58,713 nucleotides of DNA from Bacillota bacterium (GCA_023395615.1 JAEWYP010000047.1:1-58713); one strand, 5' to 3'; counted from the stretch's first letter, positions 24,323-32,344 are shown. The notes: generated by a model not told the origin, from the sequence alone. Program-made: numbers and translations.

Positions 24323-25549
24323 ATGCATATTCTGGACGAATTAAAAGAGCGCGGCTTTATCGCGCAGGTTACCTTTGAGGATGATCTGTACAAGGCCATG
24401 GAAAAAGAGCCCATGACCTTCTACCTGGGCGTGGACCCCACGGCGGACAGCCTGCACGTGGGCCACTTCATCCCCATCCTGATGTCCGCACATCTGCAGC
24501 GCGCGGGGCACAGGCCCATCATTCTCTGCGGCGGCGGCACCGCCATGGTAGGCGACCCAAGCGGCAAAACGGAGCTTCGCCAGATGCTTACGCCGGAAAC
24601 CATACAAAGCAACGTAGCGGCGATCCAGAAGCAGCTTAGCCGCTTTATCGACTTTGGCGAAGGAAAGGCGATTATGGCCAACAACGCGGACTGGCTGCTG
24701 AACCTGAACTACGTGGATTTTCTGCGCGATATCGGTTCGCTGTTCAGCGTAAACCACATGCTGGCCGCCGAATGTTACAAAAAGCGGCTGGAAGTCGGTC
24801 TGACCTTTCTGGAATTTAACTACATGCTGATGCAGAGTTACGACTTTTTGCAACTGTTTAAAACGCACAACTGCCGCCTGCAGATCGGTGGGGACGATCA
24901 GTGGAGCAACATGCTCTCCGGCGCGGACCTGATCCGCCGCAAGGAGCGGGAGGACGCTTTCGCCCTGACTTGCAAGCTTATCATGACCGCCGACGGTAAA
25001 AAAATGGGCAAAACCGAAAAAGGCGCGCTGTGGCTGGACCCCGCCCGCACCAGCCCCTACGATTTCTACCAGTACTGGCGCAACGTACAGGACGCGGATG
25101 TGGAGCGTTTTCTGGGGCTGCTCACCTTCCTGCCGATGGACGAGGTACACCGTCTGGGCACGCTGAAGGACACCGCTATCAACGAGGCCAAGCGCGTGCT
25201 GGCTTTCGAGATAACCAAGTTGATCCACGGCGAAGCGGAAGCCCTGAAAGCGCAGGACGCGGCGCAGGCGCTGTTCGGCGGCAGCGGAGACATGGGCAAT
25301 GTGCCCACTTACGAGGTAACCGCCCAGTCGCTGGCCGCGGATAACCACTTAACCAGTTTGCTGGCGGAATGCGGCCTGTGCGCCAGCCGCAGCGAAGCCC
25401 GCAAGATGGTGCAGGCGGGAGCCGTGATGGTTGGCGAAGACAAGACGACCGATATCGAAACCCGCATCGAAGCGGCGCAGATCGGCCCGGACGGTCTGCT
25501 GCTTCGCAAGGGGAAAAAGAACTACTGCCGCCTGATTCTGAAAAAGTAA
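24323..25549 (+). CDS. tyrS: tyrosyl-tRNA synthetase
   Basis: Class Ic aminoacyl-tRNA synthetase (408 aa) that charges tRNA-Tyr. The HIGH-type motif is DSLHVGHFIPI, the tyrosine pocket is seen in QSYDFLQLF and the anticodon/activation loop KMSKS equivalent is KKMGKTEKGALWLDP. A C-terminal S4 RNA-binding domain (CGLCASRSEARKMVQAGAV ... LLRKGKKNYCRL) is present. Regulated by the tyrosine T-box, cotranscribed with the aminotransferase. The intrinsic terminator follows directly. Confidence 0.97.
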   Translation: MHILDELKERGFIAQVTFEDDLYKAMEKEPMTFYLGVDPTADSLHVGHFIPILMSAHLQRAGHRPIILCGGGTAMVGDPSGKTELRQMLTPETIQSNVAAIQKQLSRFIDFGEGKAIMANNADWLLNLNYVDFLRDIGSLFSVNHMLAAECYKKRLEVGLTFLEFNYMLMQSYDFLQLFKTHNCRLQIGGDDQWSNMLSGADLIRRKEREDAFALTCKLIMTADGKKMGKTEKGALWLDPARTSPYDFYQYWRNVQDADVERFLGLLTFLPMDEVHRLGTLKDTAINEAKRVLAFEITKLIHGEAEALKAQDAAQALFGGSGDMGNVPTYEVTAQSLAADNHLTSLLAECGLCASRSEARKMVQAGAVMVGEDKTTDIETRIEAAQIGPDGLLLRKGKKNYCRLILKK

Positions 25550-25561
25550 ATTCTATTTATC

Positions 25562-25590
25562 AAGCCGCATCCTGCCCAGGGTGCGGTTTT
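25562..25590 (+). terminator. terminator after tyrS
   Basis: A 12-bp stem (25562-25573 with 25578-25589, including two G-U pairs), loop GCCC, running into TTTT, 12 nt after the tyrS stop. Confidence 0.8.
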
Positions 25591-25778
25591 AACTTGTCAC
25601 AACTTCCGCCACCCTCGTCAAAACCGTTTCTGCGGGAATTGAGCAATCGTTTTGTAGAAATGATACATTCTGTGTTACAATTCAGCAGATGGTCTGCCGA
25701 TTTAGCGCAGCGGTAAACAGCAATGTGTCGAGCGGTTTTAGCCTTTGGATCAACATTTTTATGAGGAGGACGATATAA

Positions 25779-26132
25779 ATGAAAGAAATAAAAAGAACTG
25801 AAATAAGCGATGATTGGGCACATTCTGGAATTGTCGAGGCCGGTGATTATGTTTTTATAAGCTATTGTATGGGAAACGAAGGGCAACCAATCGAAAATCA
25901 AATCAATGGCGCTTTTGATATTCTAAGCGAGAGGCTGGAAACAATTGGTCTGTCATTGGGATCGGTTGTGAAAATGGATTGTCTGTTTAAAGATATTTCG
26001 GATTTATCGTTTTTAGGAGAAATAATCAAAAAAAGATTCGCTGGAAAATATCCCGCAAGAAAAGCATTTGAAACCAAATTCATCAGAGAGGGTATTTACT
26101 TCCAGATTGACGCGATCGCTTTCAGAGGGTAG
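25779..26132 (+). CDS. RidA/YjgF/UK114-family protein in a low-GC patch
   Basis: A 117-residue RidA-fold protein. RidA proteins are trimeric enamine/imine deaminases that protect PLP enzymes from 2-aminoacrylate. The family pattern is present: DYVFISYCMGN near the N-terminus, the ILSERLETIGLSLGSVVKMDCLFKD helix-strand segment split here for length, and a C-terminal YPARKAFETKF, where the arginine is the substrate-contact residue, ending FQIDAIAF. AGGAGG lies 8 nt before the ATG. Codon use is strikingly AT-rich (about 40% GC by eye against ~60% in neighbours), suggesting recent acquisition. It is a stand-alone gene; the 25591-25778 interval holds only a weak promoter-like TTGTAG/TTACAAT. Confidence 0.8.
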   Translation: MKEIKRTEISDDWAHSGIVEAGDYVFISYCMGNEGQPIENQINGAFDILSERLETIGLSLGSVVKMDCLFKDISDLSFLGEIIKKRFAGKYPARKAFETKFIREGIYFQIDAIAFRG

Positions 26133-26305
26133 AATTTCAAAACAAGTATAATGGAAAGCAACTCAGTTCCGATTTGACGGTTTGTTCCGTCACTATAAAG
26201 TGGTGTGATATTCGTTTGCCTGATGTCGAAACCCTTTACTTTATAGAGGTTCCCAAACTTGATGATATGAACGCTCATTCCACAGCAAGCCTCCTTTCCT
26301 CCCAC

Positions 26306-26334
26306 TTGACATTGCGACCGCTTCACGATACCAT
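26306..26334 (+). promoter_or_regulatory. promoter of the VOC-acyltransferase unit
   Basis: TTGACA (26306-26311), 17-nt spacer, TACCAT (26329-26334); transcription should start about 25 nt before the GTG start of the VOC gene. Confidence 0.65.
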
Positions 26335-26365
26335 CAATGCAGTTGAGAAAAGGGAGGGATGCGCC

Positions 26366-26749
26366 GTGAAAATCGACCATATCGCCCTGTACACCCGTCA
26401 GCTGGAAACTGCGGAAGCGTTCTTTGTTCGCTATTTCGATGCGGTTCCGAGCAACCCGTACCACAATCCCAAGACCGGGCTCCGCACCCGTTTTCTGTCG
26501 TTTACTACGGGGGCGCGGCTGGAATTGATGAACCTGCCGGAACTTGCGGAAGCGCCCGATTCTTCCCCGCGAATGGGGTATACGCATATCGCCTTCGGGC
26601 TGGGCAGCCGCGAAGCCGTCGATGCGCTGACCGCCCGCCTTTCCGCCGACGGATACCCCGTTGCAAGCCCGCCGCGTGTTACCGGCGACGGTTATTACGA
26701 AAGTTGCGTTCTGGGGCCGGAAGGTTGCCGCCTGGAACTGACCGAATAA
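26366..26749 (+). CDS. VOC-superfamily (glyoxalase-like) protein
   Basis: A 127-residue vicinal-oxygen-chelate protein built of two beta-alpha-beta-beta-beta modules: the first opens KIDHIALYTRQLETAEAFF and contains ARLELMNL; the second has GYTHIAFGLGS and ends CRLELTE. The histidines and glutamates at the strand starts and ends are the usual metal ligands, so it could be a glyoxalase, a dioxygenase-like or a resistance protein; the substrate is not predictable. The GTG at 26366 is preferred with AAGGGAGGGA ~5-9 nt upstream, and the first codon of the longer frame has no ribosome site. The next gene starts 36 nt on. Confidence 0.82.
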   Translation: MKIDHIALYTRQLETAEAFFVRYFDAVPSNPYHNPKTGLRTRFLSFTTGARLELMNLPELAEAPDSSPRMGYTHIAFGLGSREAVDALTARLSADGYPVASPPRVTGDGYYESCVLGPEGCRLELTE

Positions 26750-26785
26750 ATGCAAACGCCCCTTTCTGCAAACGGAGGTGATGCC

Positions 26786-27859
26786 ATGAGCGCTCCCCTG
26801 ACCACCCGCAAGCGCTATGCTTATCTGGATTTTTTGCGCATTCTGGCTGTTTTTCTGGTGATCGTTAACCATACCAACAGCATTGTCTTCCGGTCGCTGA
26901 CCCCGGCCAATACGACCTGGTGGTTTTCCGTCGCGTGGTATTACGTCAGCAAAATCGGCGTGCCCATTTTTGTGATGGTTTCCGGCGCGTGCCTGCTTCC
27001 CCGGCAGGACAGCTACAAAAAGGCCGCTGGCCGTTTCCTTCGCATTCTGATCGCGCTGGTGGTTTTCTCCTATGGGTATTATCTCGTCCAACTCTGGGAA
27101 ACGTACTGGACTTGGGAAAAAGCGCTCGACATCCCGGGCTTTCTGGCTTCCATCTGGCAGCACCGCATCACGGATTCCTACTGGTATCTGTATTTCTATC
27201 TCGGGTTGATGGTGATGCTGCCCTTTTTACAAAAGTTGGCCAGTGCCCTGAAGAAGCGCGATCTGGAAGTGTTTCTCGCTATCTCCCTGACGGTGTTCGG
27301 GGTTTGGCCGCTGGTTGCGCACTATGTCCCCGCGTTGGCTCTGCCGGAATTTTTCTCCATACCCCTCTTCGGCATCCTGATCGGGTTGTTTTTCGCGGGG
27401 CATTATCTGCACACGTACGCCGGCCACATCAACCGTGTGTTCTGCGTCGCGCTGTTCCTTCTTTCCGTCACGGGGGCCGTATTGTTGACGGGGTTGGAAT
27501 ATACCCGCGTAGACAGCGGGGTCAATTATCTGTTTATGGACAGCCGCACCGATCCCGCCCTGCCCATCGTACTGTCTGCCTTTGCGGTGATGGCGCTTGC
27601 CCGCAGCGGCTTTGAAGCACGCGAACCTTTGCGCGCGAAAACCGGCGACCGCTTAACGGCTCTGGGCGGCTGCGCTTTCGGGATTTATCTGTTGCAGGGG
27701 CTGGTCATCATCGAAACCCGCCACCGCGTATTTGATCCTCTGCGGTCCATGATGAATCCGCTGCTGGCCGCGCTGATCTGGGAAGCCGGCGTGTTCCTCT
27801 TTACGCTGGCGGTCGCGTGGGTGCTCAAACGGATTCCAATACTAAAAAAGATTCTGTAG
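26786..27859 (+). CDS. acyltransferase-3 family membrane protein
   Basis: A 357-residue polytopic protein (about ten hydrophobic helices) of the acyltransferase 3 family, which transfers acyl groups, usually acetyl, to sugars or other envelope molecules. The opening RKRYAYLDFLRILAVFLVI followed by NHTNSIVF has the conserved (D/R) and catalytic-type histidine, and FYLGLMVMLPFLQKL is also family-like. ACGGAGGTG lies 5-6 nt before the ATG at 26786; an upstream in-frame ATG at 26750 lacks one. It is downstream of the VOC gene. The acceptor is unknown; modification of a cell-surface polysaccharide is the likely role. Confidence 0.82.
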   Translation: MSAPLTTRKRYAYLDFLRILAVFLVIVNHTNSIVFRSLTPANTTWWFSVAWYYVSKIGVPIFVMVSGACLLPRQDSYKKAAGRFLRILIALVVFSYGYYLVQLWETYWTWEKALDIPGFLASIWQHRITDSYWYLYFYLGLMVMLPFLQKLASALKKRDLEVFLAISLTVFGVWPLVAHYVPALALPEFFSIPLFGILIGLFFAGHYLHTYAGHINRVFCVALFLLSVTGAVLLTGLEYTRVDSGVNYLFMDSRTDPALPIVLSAFAVMALARSGFEAREPLRAKTGDRLTALGGCAFGIYLLQGLVIIETRHRVFDPLRSMMNPLLAALIWEAGVFLFTLAVAWVLKRIPILKKIL

Positions 27860-27949
27860 GCGCACATCGTTTCACTTGCCTATTTAGGGTGCATACAGAA
27901 AACAGGCACTGATCCCTTCGCACGGTTACGGAACAGGGAGGCGGATTAC

Positions 27950-28705
27950 ATGAAGTTGATCTCATGGAATGTGAACGGGTTGCGCGCCTGCATGGGCAAA
28001 GGGTTCGCGGAGTATTTCGCGGCACAGGACGCCGATGCGTTTTGCCTGCAGGAAACCAAGCTGCAGCCTGGGCAGATTGATTTTGCTCCGGAAGGTTATC
28101 ACGTATACTGGAACAGCGCCGATAAAAAAGGGTACTCCGGCACGGCGGTCTTCGCCAAACAGGAACCGCTGGCCGTCCATTACGATATGGGCATCGACGA
28201 GCACGACCACGAGGGCCGGGTGATCGATCTGGAATACGAGCATTATCATCTGGTGACCGTGTACACCCCAAACAGCCAGCGGGGGTTGACCCGGCTGGAC
28301 TACCGCATGGCGTGGGAGGAAGCCTTTGCCGAATACCTCGCCAAACTGGACGCGCAAAAACCGGTGATTGTCTGCGGGGATATGAACGTCGCCCATCAGG
28401 AGATCGACCTGAAGCATCCGCGGGAGAACGTGCAAAACGCAGGTTTTACTCCGCAGGAACGAGAAAAAATGACCGGTCTGCTGGCACGCGGATTTGTGGA
28501 TTCCTTCCGCCTGCTGCATCCGGACGACCGCGACCGCTATAGCTGGTGGAGTTACATGATGAACAGCCGGGCGAAAAACGTCGGGTGGCGCATCGACTAC
28601 TTTCTGGTCAGCCGGCGTCTTGCCGCAAACATCACCCGCGCCGATATTGACGACGCCGTTTTGGGCAGCGATCACTGCCCCGTGATACTGGAAATCAGCC
28701 TGTAA
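27950..28705 (+). CDS. xth: exodeoxyribonuclease III
   Basis: A 251-residue AP endonuclease/3'-5' exonuclease of the ExoA/Xth family for base-excision repair. Motifs: SWNVNGLRAC at the N-terminus, CLQETKLQ with the metal-binding glutamate, KKGYSGTAVFAK, GDMNVAHQEIDL, and the catalytic RIDYFLVS and GSDHCPVILEI at the C-terminus. GGGAGG lies upstream of the ATG. A ~90-nt gap separates it from the acyltransferase gene. Confidence 0.96.
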   Translation: MKLISWNVNGLRACMGKGFAEYFAAQDADAFCLQETKLQPGQIDFAPEGYHVYWNSADKKGYSGTAVFAKQEPLAVHYDMGIDEHDHEGRVIDLEYEHYHLVTVYTPNSQRGLTRLDYRMAWEEAFAEYLAKLDAQKPVIVCGDMNVAHQEIDLKHPRENVQNAGFTPQEREKMTGLLARGFVDSFRLLHPDDRDRYSWWSYMMNSRAKNVGWRIDYFLVSRRLAANITRADIDDAVLGSDHCPVILEISL

Positions 28706-28727
28706 CATATCATACGAGGTGAGCACT

Positions 28728-29294
28728 ATGAAATACCTGATTGCATCCGATTTGCACGGTTCCCTTTCCGCCGCCGAGGCAGTCCTCGCGCGGTTGACCG
28801 CCGAAAAAGCCGACCGCCTGATTTTGCTGGGCGATCTGCTGTATCACGGTCCGCGCAACGACCTGCCAGACCGGTATGACCCCAGGGGCGTCATTGCGCT
28901 GCTGAACGCTCTGCCAGTGAAACCGCTGGCGGTGCGCGGCAACTGCGATGCGGAAATTGACCAGATGGTATTGGAGTTTCCCATCATGGCCGATTACGCG
29001 TTGTTGCCGCTTCGCAACAACCGCACCGCGTTTATCACCCACGGGCACCTGTTTAACCTGGCGAACCGGCCGCCCTATCAGCCGGGCGATCTGCTGATCC
29101 ACGGGCACACCCATGTCCATACGGTGGAGACCAGCAACGGGCTTACCTACATCAACCCCGGTTCCGCCGCCCTGCCCAAGGAAGGACAGCCGAAAAGCTA
29201 TATGACGCTGGATTGGGAAGCCGGTTTGTTTGAAATCAAGTCCTTTGATGGCAGTGTGCTGCAAAGCTACCGCCTGCCGGAGGCACAGGCATGA
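28728..29294 (+). CDS. YfcE-family metallophosphodiesterase
   Basis: A 188-residue calcineurin-like phosphoesterase of the MJ0936/YfcE family. Metal-binding residues are visible in YLIASDLHGSL, ILLGDLLYHGPRN, VRGNCDAEIDQ, FITHGHLFNL and LIHGHTHVH. Such enzymes cleave phosphodiesters in vitro; the natural substrate is unknown. The ATG at 28728 is chosen because GAGGTG lies 6 nt before it. Its last 4 bases overlap the next gene's ATG, so they are translationally coupled. Confidence 0.9.
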   Translation: MKYLIASDLHGSLSAAEAVLARLTAEKADRLILLGDLLYHGPRNDLPDRYDPRGVIALLNALPVKPLAVRGNCDAEIDQMVLEFPIMADYALLPLRNNRTAFITHGHLFNLANRPPYQPGDLLIHGHTHVHTVETSNGLTYINPGSAALPKEGQPKSYMTLDWEAGLFEIKSFDGSVLQSYRLPEAQA

Positions 29295-29686
29295 ACCTGA
29301 CGGAGATACGCGCCTTTTTCCAAAAAGACCTGTTCGCCACCGAAGTTTGCGGCATTGAGGTAGACGAGATCACACCGACCGGCGCGAAGCTGCATATGCC
29401 CATTACCGACCGGCACCTCAACTCCAACGGCACCGTGCAGGGAGGCGCCATCTTCACCCTGTGCGACACCGCCTTCTCCGCGGCGGCCAACGCGGGCGAC
29501 CGGTTGACCGTCAGCCGCAGCGCGGACATCACCTACGTGAAGCCGGGCAAAAGCCCCTGCCTGTATGCGGAGGCGGAACAGCTTTCGCGCGGACAAAGCA
29601 CCTGCCTGTACCGCGTCTCGGTCTACGACGAGCGCCACACGCTAATCGCCTATATGACCGGCAACGGGTTTTTCCTGTCGCGGTAA
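29291..29686 (+). CDS. PaaI-type hotdog thioesterase
   Basis: A 131-residue single hotdog-fold protein, likely a tetrameric acyl-CoA thioesterase. The conserved helix segment is NGTVQGGAIFTLCDTAFSAAAN; family members normally have HGG here, whereas this protein has QGG, so the catalytic machinery may be altered. RSADITYVKPGKSPCLYAEA and AYMTGNGFFL are typical strands. The ATG overlaps the stop of the phosphodiesterase gene (ATGA), suggesting coupling. The substrate is unknown. Confidence 0.85.
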   Translation: MNLTEIRAFFQKDLFATEVCGIEVDEITPTGAKLHMPITDRHLNSNGTVQGGAIFTLCDTAFSAAANAGDRLTVSRSADITYVKPGKSPCLYAEAEQLSRGQSTCLYRVSVYDERHTLIAYMTGNGFFLSR

Positions 29687-29697
29687 TCGCCCCGCGA

Positions 29698-29726
29698 TTG
29701 ACTTTTCCCCTTCGCGGTGCTATGCT
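29698..29726 (+). promoter_or_regulatory. promoter of the amidotransferase cassette
   Basis: TTGACT (29698-29703), 17-nt spacer, TATGCT (29721-29726), starting immediately after the thioesterase stop. Predicted transcription start near 29733. Confidence 0.7.
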
Positions 29727-29745
29727 GGCGTTACCACAAGGGGGT

Positions 29746-29769
29746 GCGGCGCTTCAGCCGCTCTTTTTT
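29746..29769 (+). terminator. leader terminator / attenuator before the amidotransferase cassette
   Basis: GCGGC (29746-29750), loop GCTTCA, GCCGC (29757-29761) then TCTTTTTT (29762-29769). It lies only ~15 nt after the predicted start of transcription and 35 nt before the first codon, so it would stop most transcripts of this unit unless something prevents folding. Confidence 0.55.
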
Positions 29770-29803
29770 GGTTCCACCTCCGTTCGGGAAGGGAGCGTTT
29801 GGC

Positions 29804-30418
29804 TTGATCGGGATTCTGGATTACGGCGTTGGCAACGTGGGTTCCATCCAAAACATGCTGAAAAAGGCCGGAGCGTCCAGCCTGATTGTGCATGCCGCGG
29901 ATGAATTATCCGCATGTGATAAATTGATTTTGCCGGGCGTGGGCGCTTTTGACGACGGCATGGACCGGCTGGATCAGAGCGGGATGCGTACGGCGCTGGA
30001 TGGGGCCGTAACCGCAGGCAAGCCGGTGCTTGGCATCTGCCTGGGGATGCAGATGCTTGGGCTGTCCAGCGAGGAAGGCCGAAAAGGCGGGCTGGGGTAC
30101 ATTCCATTCCGCTGTCTCCGCTTTCACTTGGAGGAATTTCCGGAATTGAAGGTGCCCCACATGGGATGGGACATCGTGCGCCTCGAGGATCCCACCGACC
30201 CGCTGGTGCGCGGGTTTGAACCGACGCCGCGCTATTATTTTGTGCATAGTTTCTATGCCCGCTGCGAACAGCCAGCCGACGCGCTGATGACCTGCGATTA
30301 CGGCCTGCCCTTTACGGCGGCCGTCCGGCATGGCAACGTGTGGGGAACGCAGTTCCACCCGGAAAAAAGCCATCGTTTTGGGATGGCGCTCCTCAAAAAC
30401 TTTGCGGAGGTGTGCTAG
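29804..30418 (+). CDS. HisH-type glutamine amidotransferase of the acetamidino-sugar cassette
   Basis: A 204-residue class I glutamine amidotransferase that would supply ammonia to the synthase partner. The opening IGILDYGVGNVGSIQN, the nucleophile cysteine in GICLGMQML and the His-Glu pair in GTQFHPEKSH are intact. The TTG at 29804 is chosen because AAGGGAG lies 8 nt upstream. Sequence resembles HisH, but the linked HisF homologue lacks the histidine-pathway catalytic aspartate and the third gene is a sugar amidotransferase, so the role is better read as HisH2 (PseA/WbpG system) than histidine synthesis. Its stop lies 1 nt before the hisF2 ATG. Confidence 0.85.
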   Translation: MIGILDYGVGNVGSIQNMLKKAGASSLIVHAADELSACDKLILPGVGAFDDGMDRLDQSGMRTALDGAVTAGKPVLGICLGMQMLGLSSEEGRKGGLGYIPFRCLRFHLEEFPELKVPHMGWDIVRLEDPTDPLVRGFEPTPRYYFVHSFYARCEQPADALMTCDYGLPFTAAVRHGNVWGTQFHPEKSHRFGMALLKNFAEVC

Positions 30419-30419
30419 C

Positions 30420-31196
30420 ATGTATCACCGTCCGCGCCTGATCCCCTGCCTGCTGCTGTCGCAGGGCAATCTGGTGAAAACCCGTAAATTCAAGGACCCC
30501 GTGTATCTGGGCGACCCCATCAACGCCGTGAAAATTTTCAGTGAAAAATGTGTGGACGAGCTGTGCGTGCAGGATATCGAAGCCAGTAAGAACAACGCCG
30601 GGCCAGATTTCGACCTGTTGCAGGAGATTGCCACGGAAGCGTTTATGCCGCTCAGTTACGGCGGCGGCATTACCAGCGTGGATCAGATACGCAGGCTTTT
30701 TCACATCGGGTTTGAAAAGGTGATCCTCAACACCGGCTGGCAGAACAACCCACAGTTATTGCGGGATGCGGCGACGGCCTTCGGCAGCCAGAGTGTGATC
30801 GCCTCGCTGGATGTGCGGCAGGACCTGCTGCACCGCAACCGCTGCTATACCTGCGACGGCACGCGCCCGGTGGAGGGTTCCCCCGCCGAGCTAGCAAGGA
30901 AGGCCGAAACGCTTGGAGCGGGCGAAATCCTGCTTAACAGCATCGACCGGGACAGCGCCATGCAAGGCTACGACCTCAAGCTGGTACAAAGCGTTGCGGA
31001 CGCGGTAACCATCCCCGTCATCGCCTGCGGCGGCGCGGGCAGCCCGGCGGATATGGCGGCCGTGCTTTCGAAGGGTGGCGCGCACGCGGCGGCGGCGGGC
31101 AGTATGTACGTTTTTTACGGGCCGCGCCGTGCGGTGCTGATCCATGTGCCGGAAGAAAAAGAACTGTACGATTTGGGGGTATACCGCGATGCCTGA
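30420..31196 (+). CDS. HisF-like subunit of acetamidino-sugar amidotransferase (HisF2-type)
   Basis: A 258-residue TIM-barrel protein of the HisF family. The N-terminus reads RPRLIPCLLLSQGNLVKT, whereas true HisF has PCLDV at this point: the catalytic Asp11 is replaced by Leu, which indicates it does not make imidazoleglycerol phosphate. Phosphate-binding loops SYGGGITS and GGAGSPADM are kept, and the ammonia channel face is presumably retained. It should pass ammonia from the HisH partner to the PP-loop enzyme. The ATG follows GGAGGTG with the previous stop in between; the 3' end overlaps the next gene by 8 nt. Confidence 0.87.
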   Translation: MYHRPRLIPCLLLSQGNLVKTRKFKDPVYLGDPINAVKIFSEKCVDELCVQDIEASKNNAGPDFDLLQEIATEAFMPLSYGGGITSVDQIRRLFHIGFEKVILNTGWQNNPQLLRDAATAFGSQSVIASLDVRQDLLHRNRCYTCDGTRPVEGSPAELARKAETLGAGEILLNSIDRDSAMQGYDLKLVQSVADAVTIPVIACGGAGSPADMAAVLSKGGAHAAAAGSMYVFYGPRRAVLIHVPEEKELYDLGVYRDA

Positions 31197-32316
31197 CATT
31201 TGCACGCGCTGCGTGATGGACACCACCGAGCCTTCCCTGACGTTTGACGAGCACGGCGTATGCAATTACTGCCATCGCTACGACGAGCAGAAGGCGTTGC
31301 GCGGGTATCGCCCCGGCGAAAGCGAACGCGAGCTGGACGCGCTGGTGCAGGAGATGAAAACCGCCGGGCAGGGCAAGGAATTTGACTGTATCATCGGCAT
31401 CTCCGGCGGCATCGACAGCGCTTATCTGGCCTATACCGCGCACAGGCTGGGGCTGAGGATGCTGGCGGTGCACGTGGATACCGGCTGGAACAGCGAAATC
31501 GCCGTGCGAAATATTGAGCGCCTCTGCAATCAGCTAAACCTCCAGCTCCATACCATCGTGGTGGACTGGCCGACCATGAAGGAGCTGCAACGCGCCTACC
31601 TGTTCTCCGGGCTGGCAAATCTGGATGTGCCGCAGGATCATCTGCTGGTGGCGGCCGTTTACCGTTTTGCGCGCCAGTATGGCGTTCGTTATGTTCTCAA
31701 CGGCACCAACATCGCCACCGAAGGCGCGTCGTCCCCCTACTCCCGGCAGTTAAGCTGCATGGATTTCTGGCATATCCGCAGCGTGTACCGCCGTTGGGGC
31801 CGCGGCAAGAGCCTGCGGAAGTACGATCACCTGTCGCTGGTGCAGGCACGGTGGAAGTTTGCGGCGATTGAGCAGGTGAACCTGCTCAACTACATCCCCT
31901 ATTCCAAAAAAGCGGCGATCGCCACCCTGTCGCAGGAATTCGGCTGGGAGTATTACGGCGGCAAGCATTTCGAAAGCCGCTTTACCAAGTGGTTTCAATC
32001 GGTTTATCTGCCGCGCAAATTTGGCTATGACAAGCGCCGTTATCACCTCTCCTGCCTGGTCAATAACGGCGAAATGACCCGCGACGAAGCGCTGGCGGAG
32101 CTGGCTGACCCCCCCTACCCCGAGGAGCAGATGCGCGAGGACGAGGCGTATATCCTTAAAAAGCTGGACATCACCCCCGAACAGTGGGCGAAGGTAATGA
32201 GCCAGCCGCCAGTACCCAACGAGGCGTATTTCTCGCAGGAAAAAGTGATCCGACTGGCGGAAAAGCTGCTGGGAAAGCGCCTGACCACCGCTGTAAAGAA
32301 CGGAAAAAGCAAGTAA
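31189..32316 (+). CDS. N-acetyl sugar amidotransferase (WbpG/PseA-type)
   Basis: A 375-residue PP-loop ATPase. The nucleotide loop is IIGISGGIDSAYLAY; the N-terminus carries a Cys-rich zinc-like motif CTRCVMD with CNYCHRYDE, typical of the family converting an acetamido group of a UDP- or nonulosonic-type sugar to acetamidino using ammonia from a HisH/HisF pair. LNGTNIATEGASSPY and LSCLVNNGEMTRDEAL are further family-like segments. It overlaps the hisF-like gene. No sugar-synthesis gene such as pseB, legB or wbp is adjacent, so the sugar cannot be named. Confidence 0.87.
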   Translation: MPDICTRCVMDTTEPSLTFDEHGVCNYCHRYDEQKALRGYRPGESERELDALVQEMKTAGQGKEFDCIIGISGGIDSAYLAYTAHRLGLRMLAVHVDTGWNSEIAVRNIERLCNQLNLQLHTIVVDWPTMKELQRAYLFSGLANLDVPQDHLLVAAVYRFARQYGVRYVLNGTNIATEGASSPYSRQLSCMDFWHIRSVYRRWGRGKSLRKYDHLSLVQARWKFAAIEQVNLLNYIPYSKKAAIATLSQEFGWEYYGGKHFESRFTKWFQSVYLPRKFGYDKRRYHLSCLVNNGEMTRDEALAELADPPYPEEQMREDEAYILKKLDITPEQWAKVMSQPPVPNEAYFSQEKVIRLAEKLLGKRLTTAVKNGKSK

Positions 32317-32344
32317 GCCCGACCCTGATGCCGGAGGCTCTGCG

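Noticed and set aside
25690..25735. tRNA-like stretch GATTTAGCGCAGCGGTA
   Set aside because: It resembles a D-arm, but no matching acceptor stem, anticodon arm or T-arm (GGTTCGA-type) can be found around it, so it is not a tRNA gene.
26096..26278. 60-codon open frame on the minus strand opposite the end of the RidA gene
   Set aside because: It has an AAAGGAGG but 11-12 nt from the ATG, overlaps RidA antisense, and gives no recognisable family. It may be a fragment but cannot be supported as a gene.
29804..31196. HisH and HisF homologues as histidine biosynthesis genes
   Set aside because: The HisF homologue lacks the catalytic Asp11 (PCLLL) and the genes overlap a sugar amidotransferase; no other histidine gene is adjacent.
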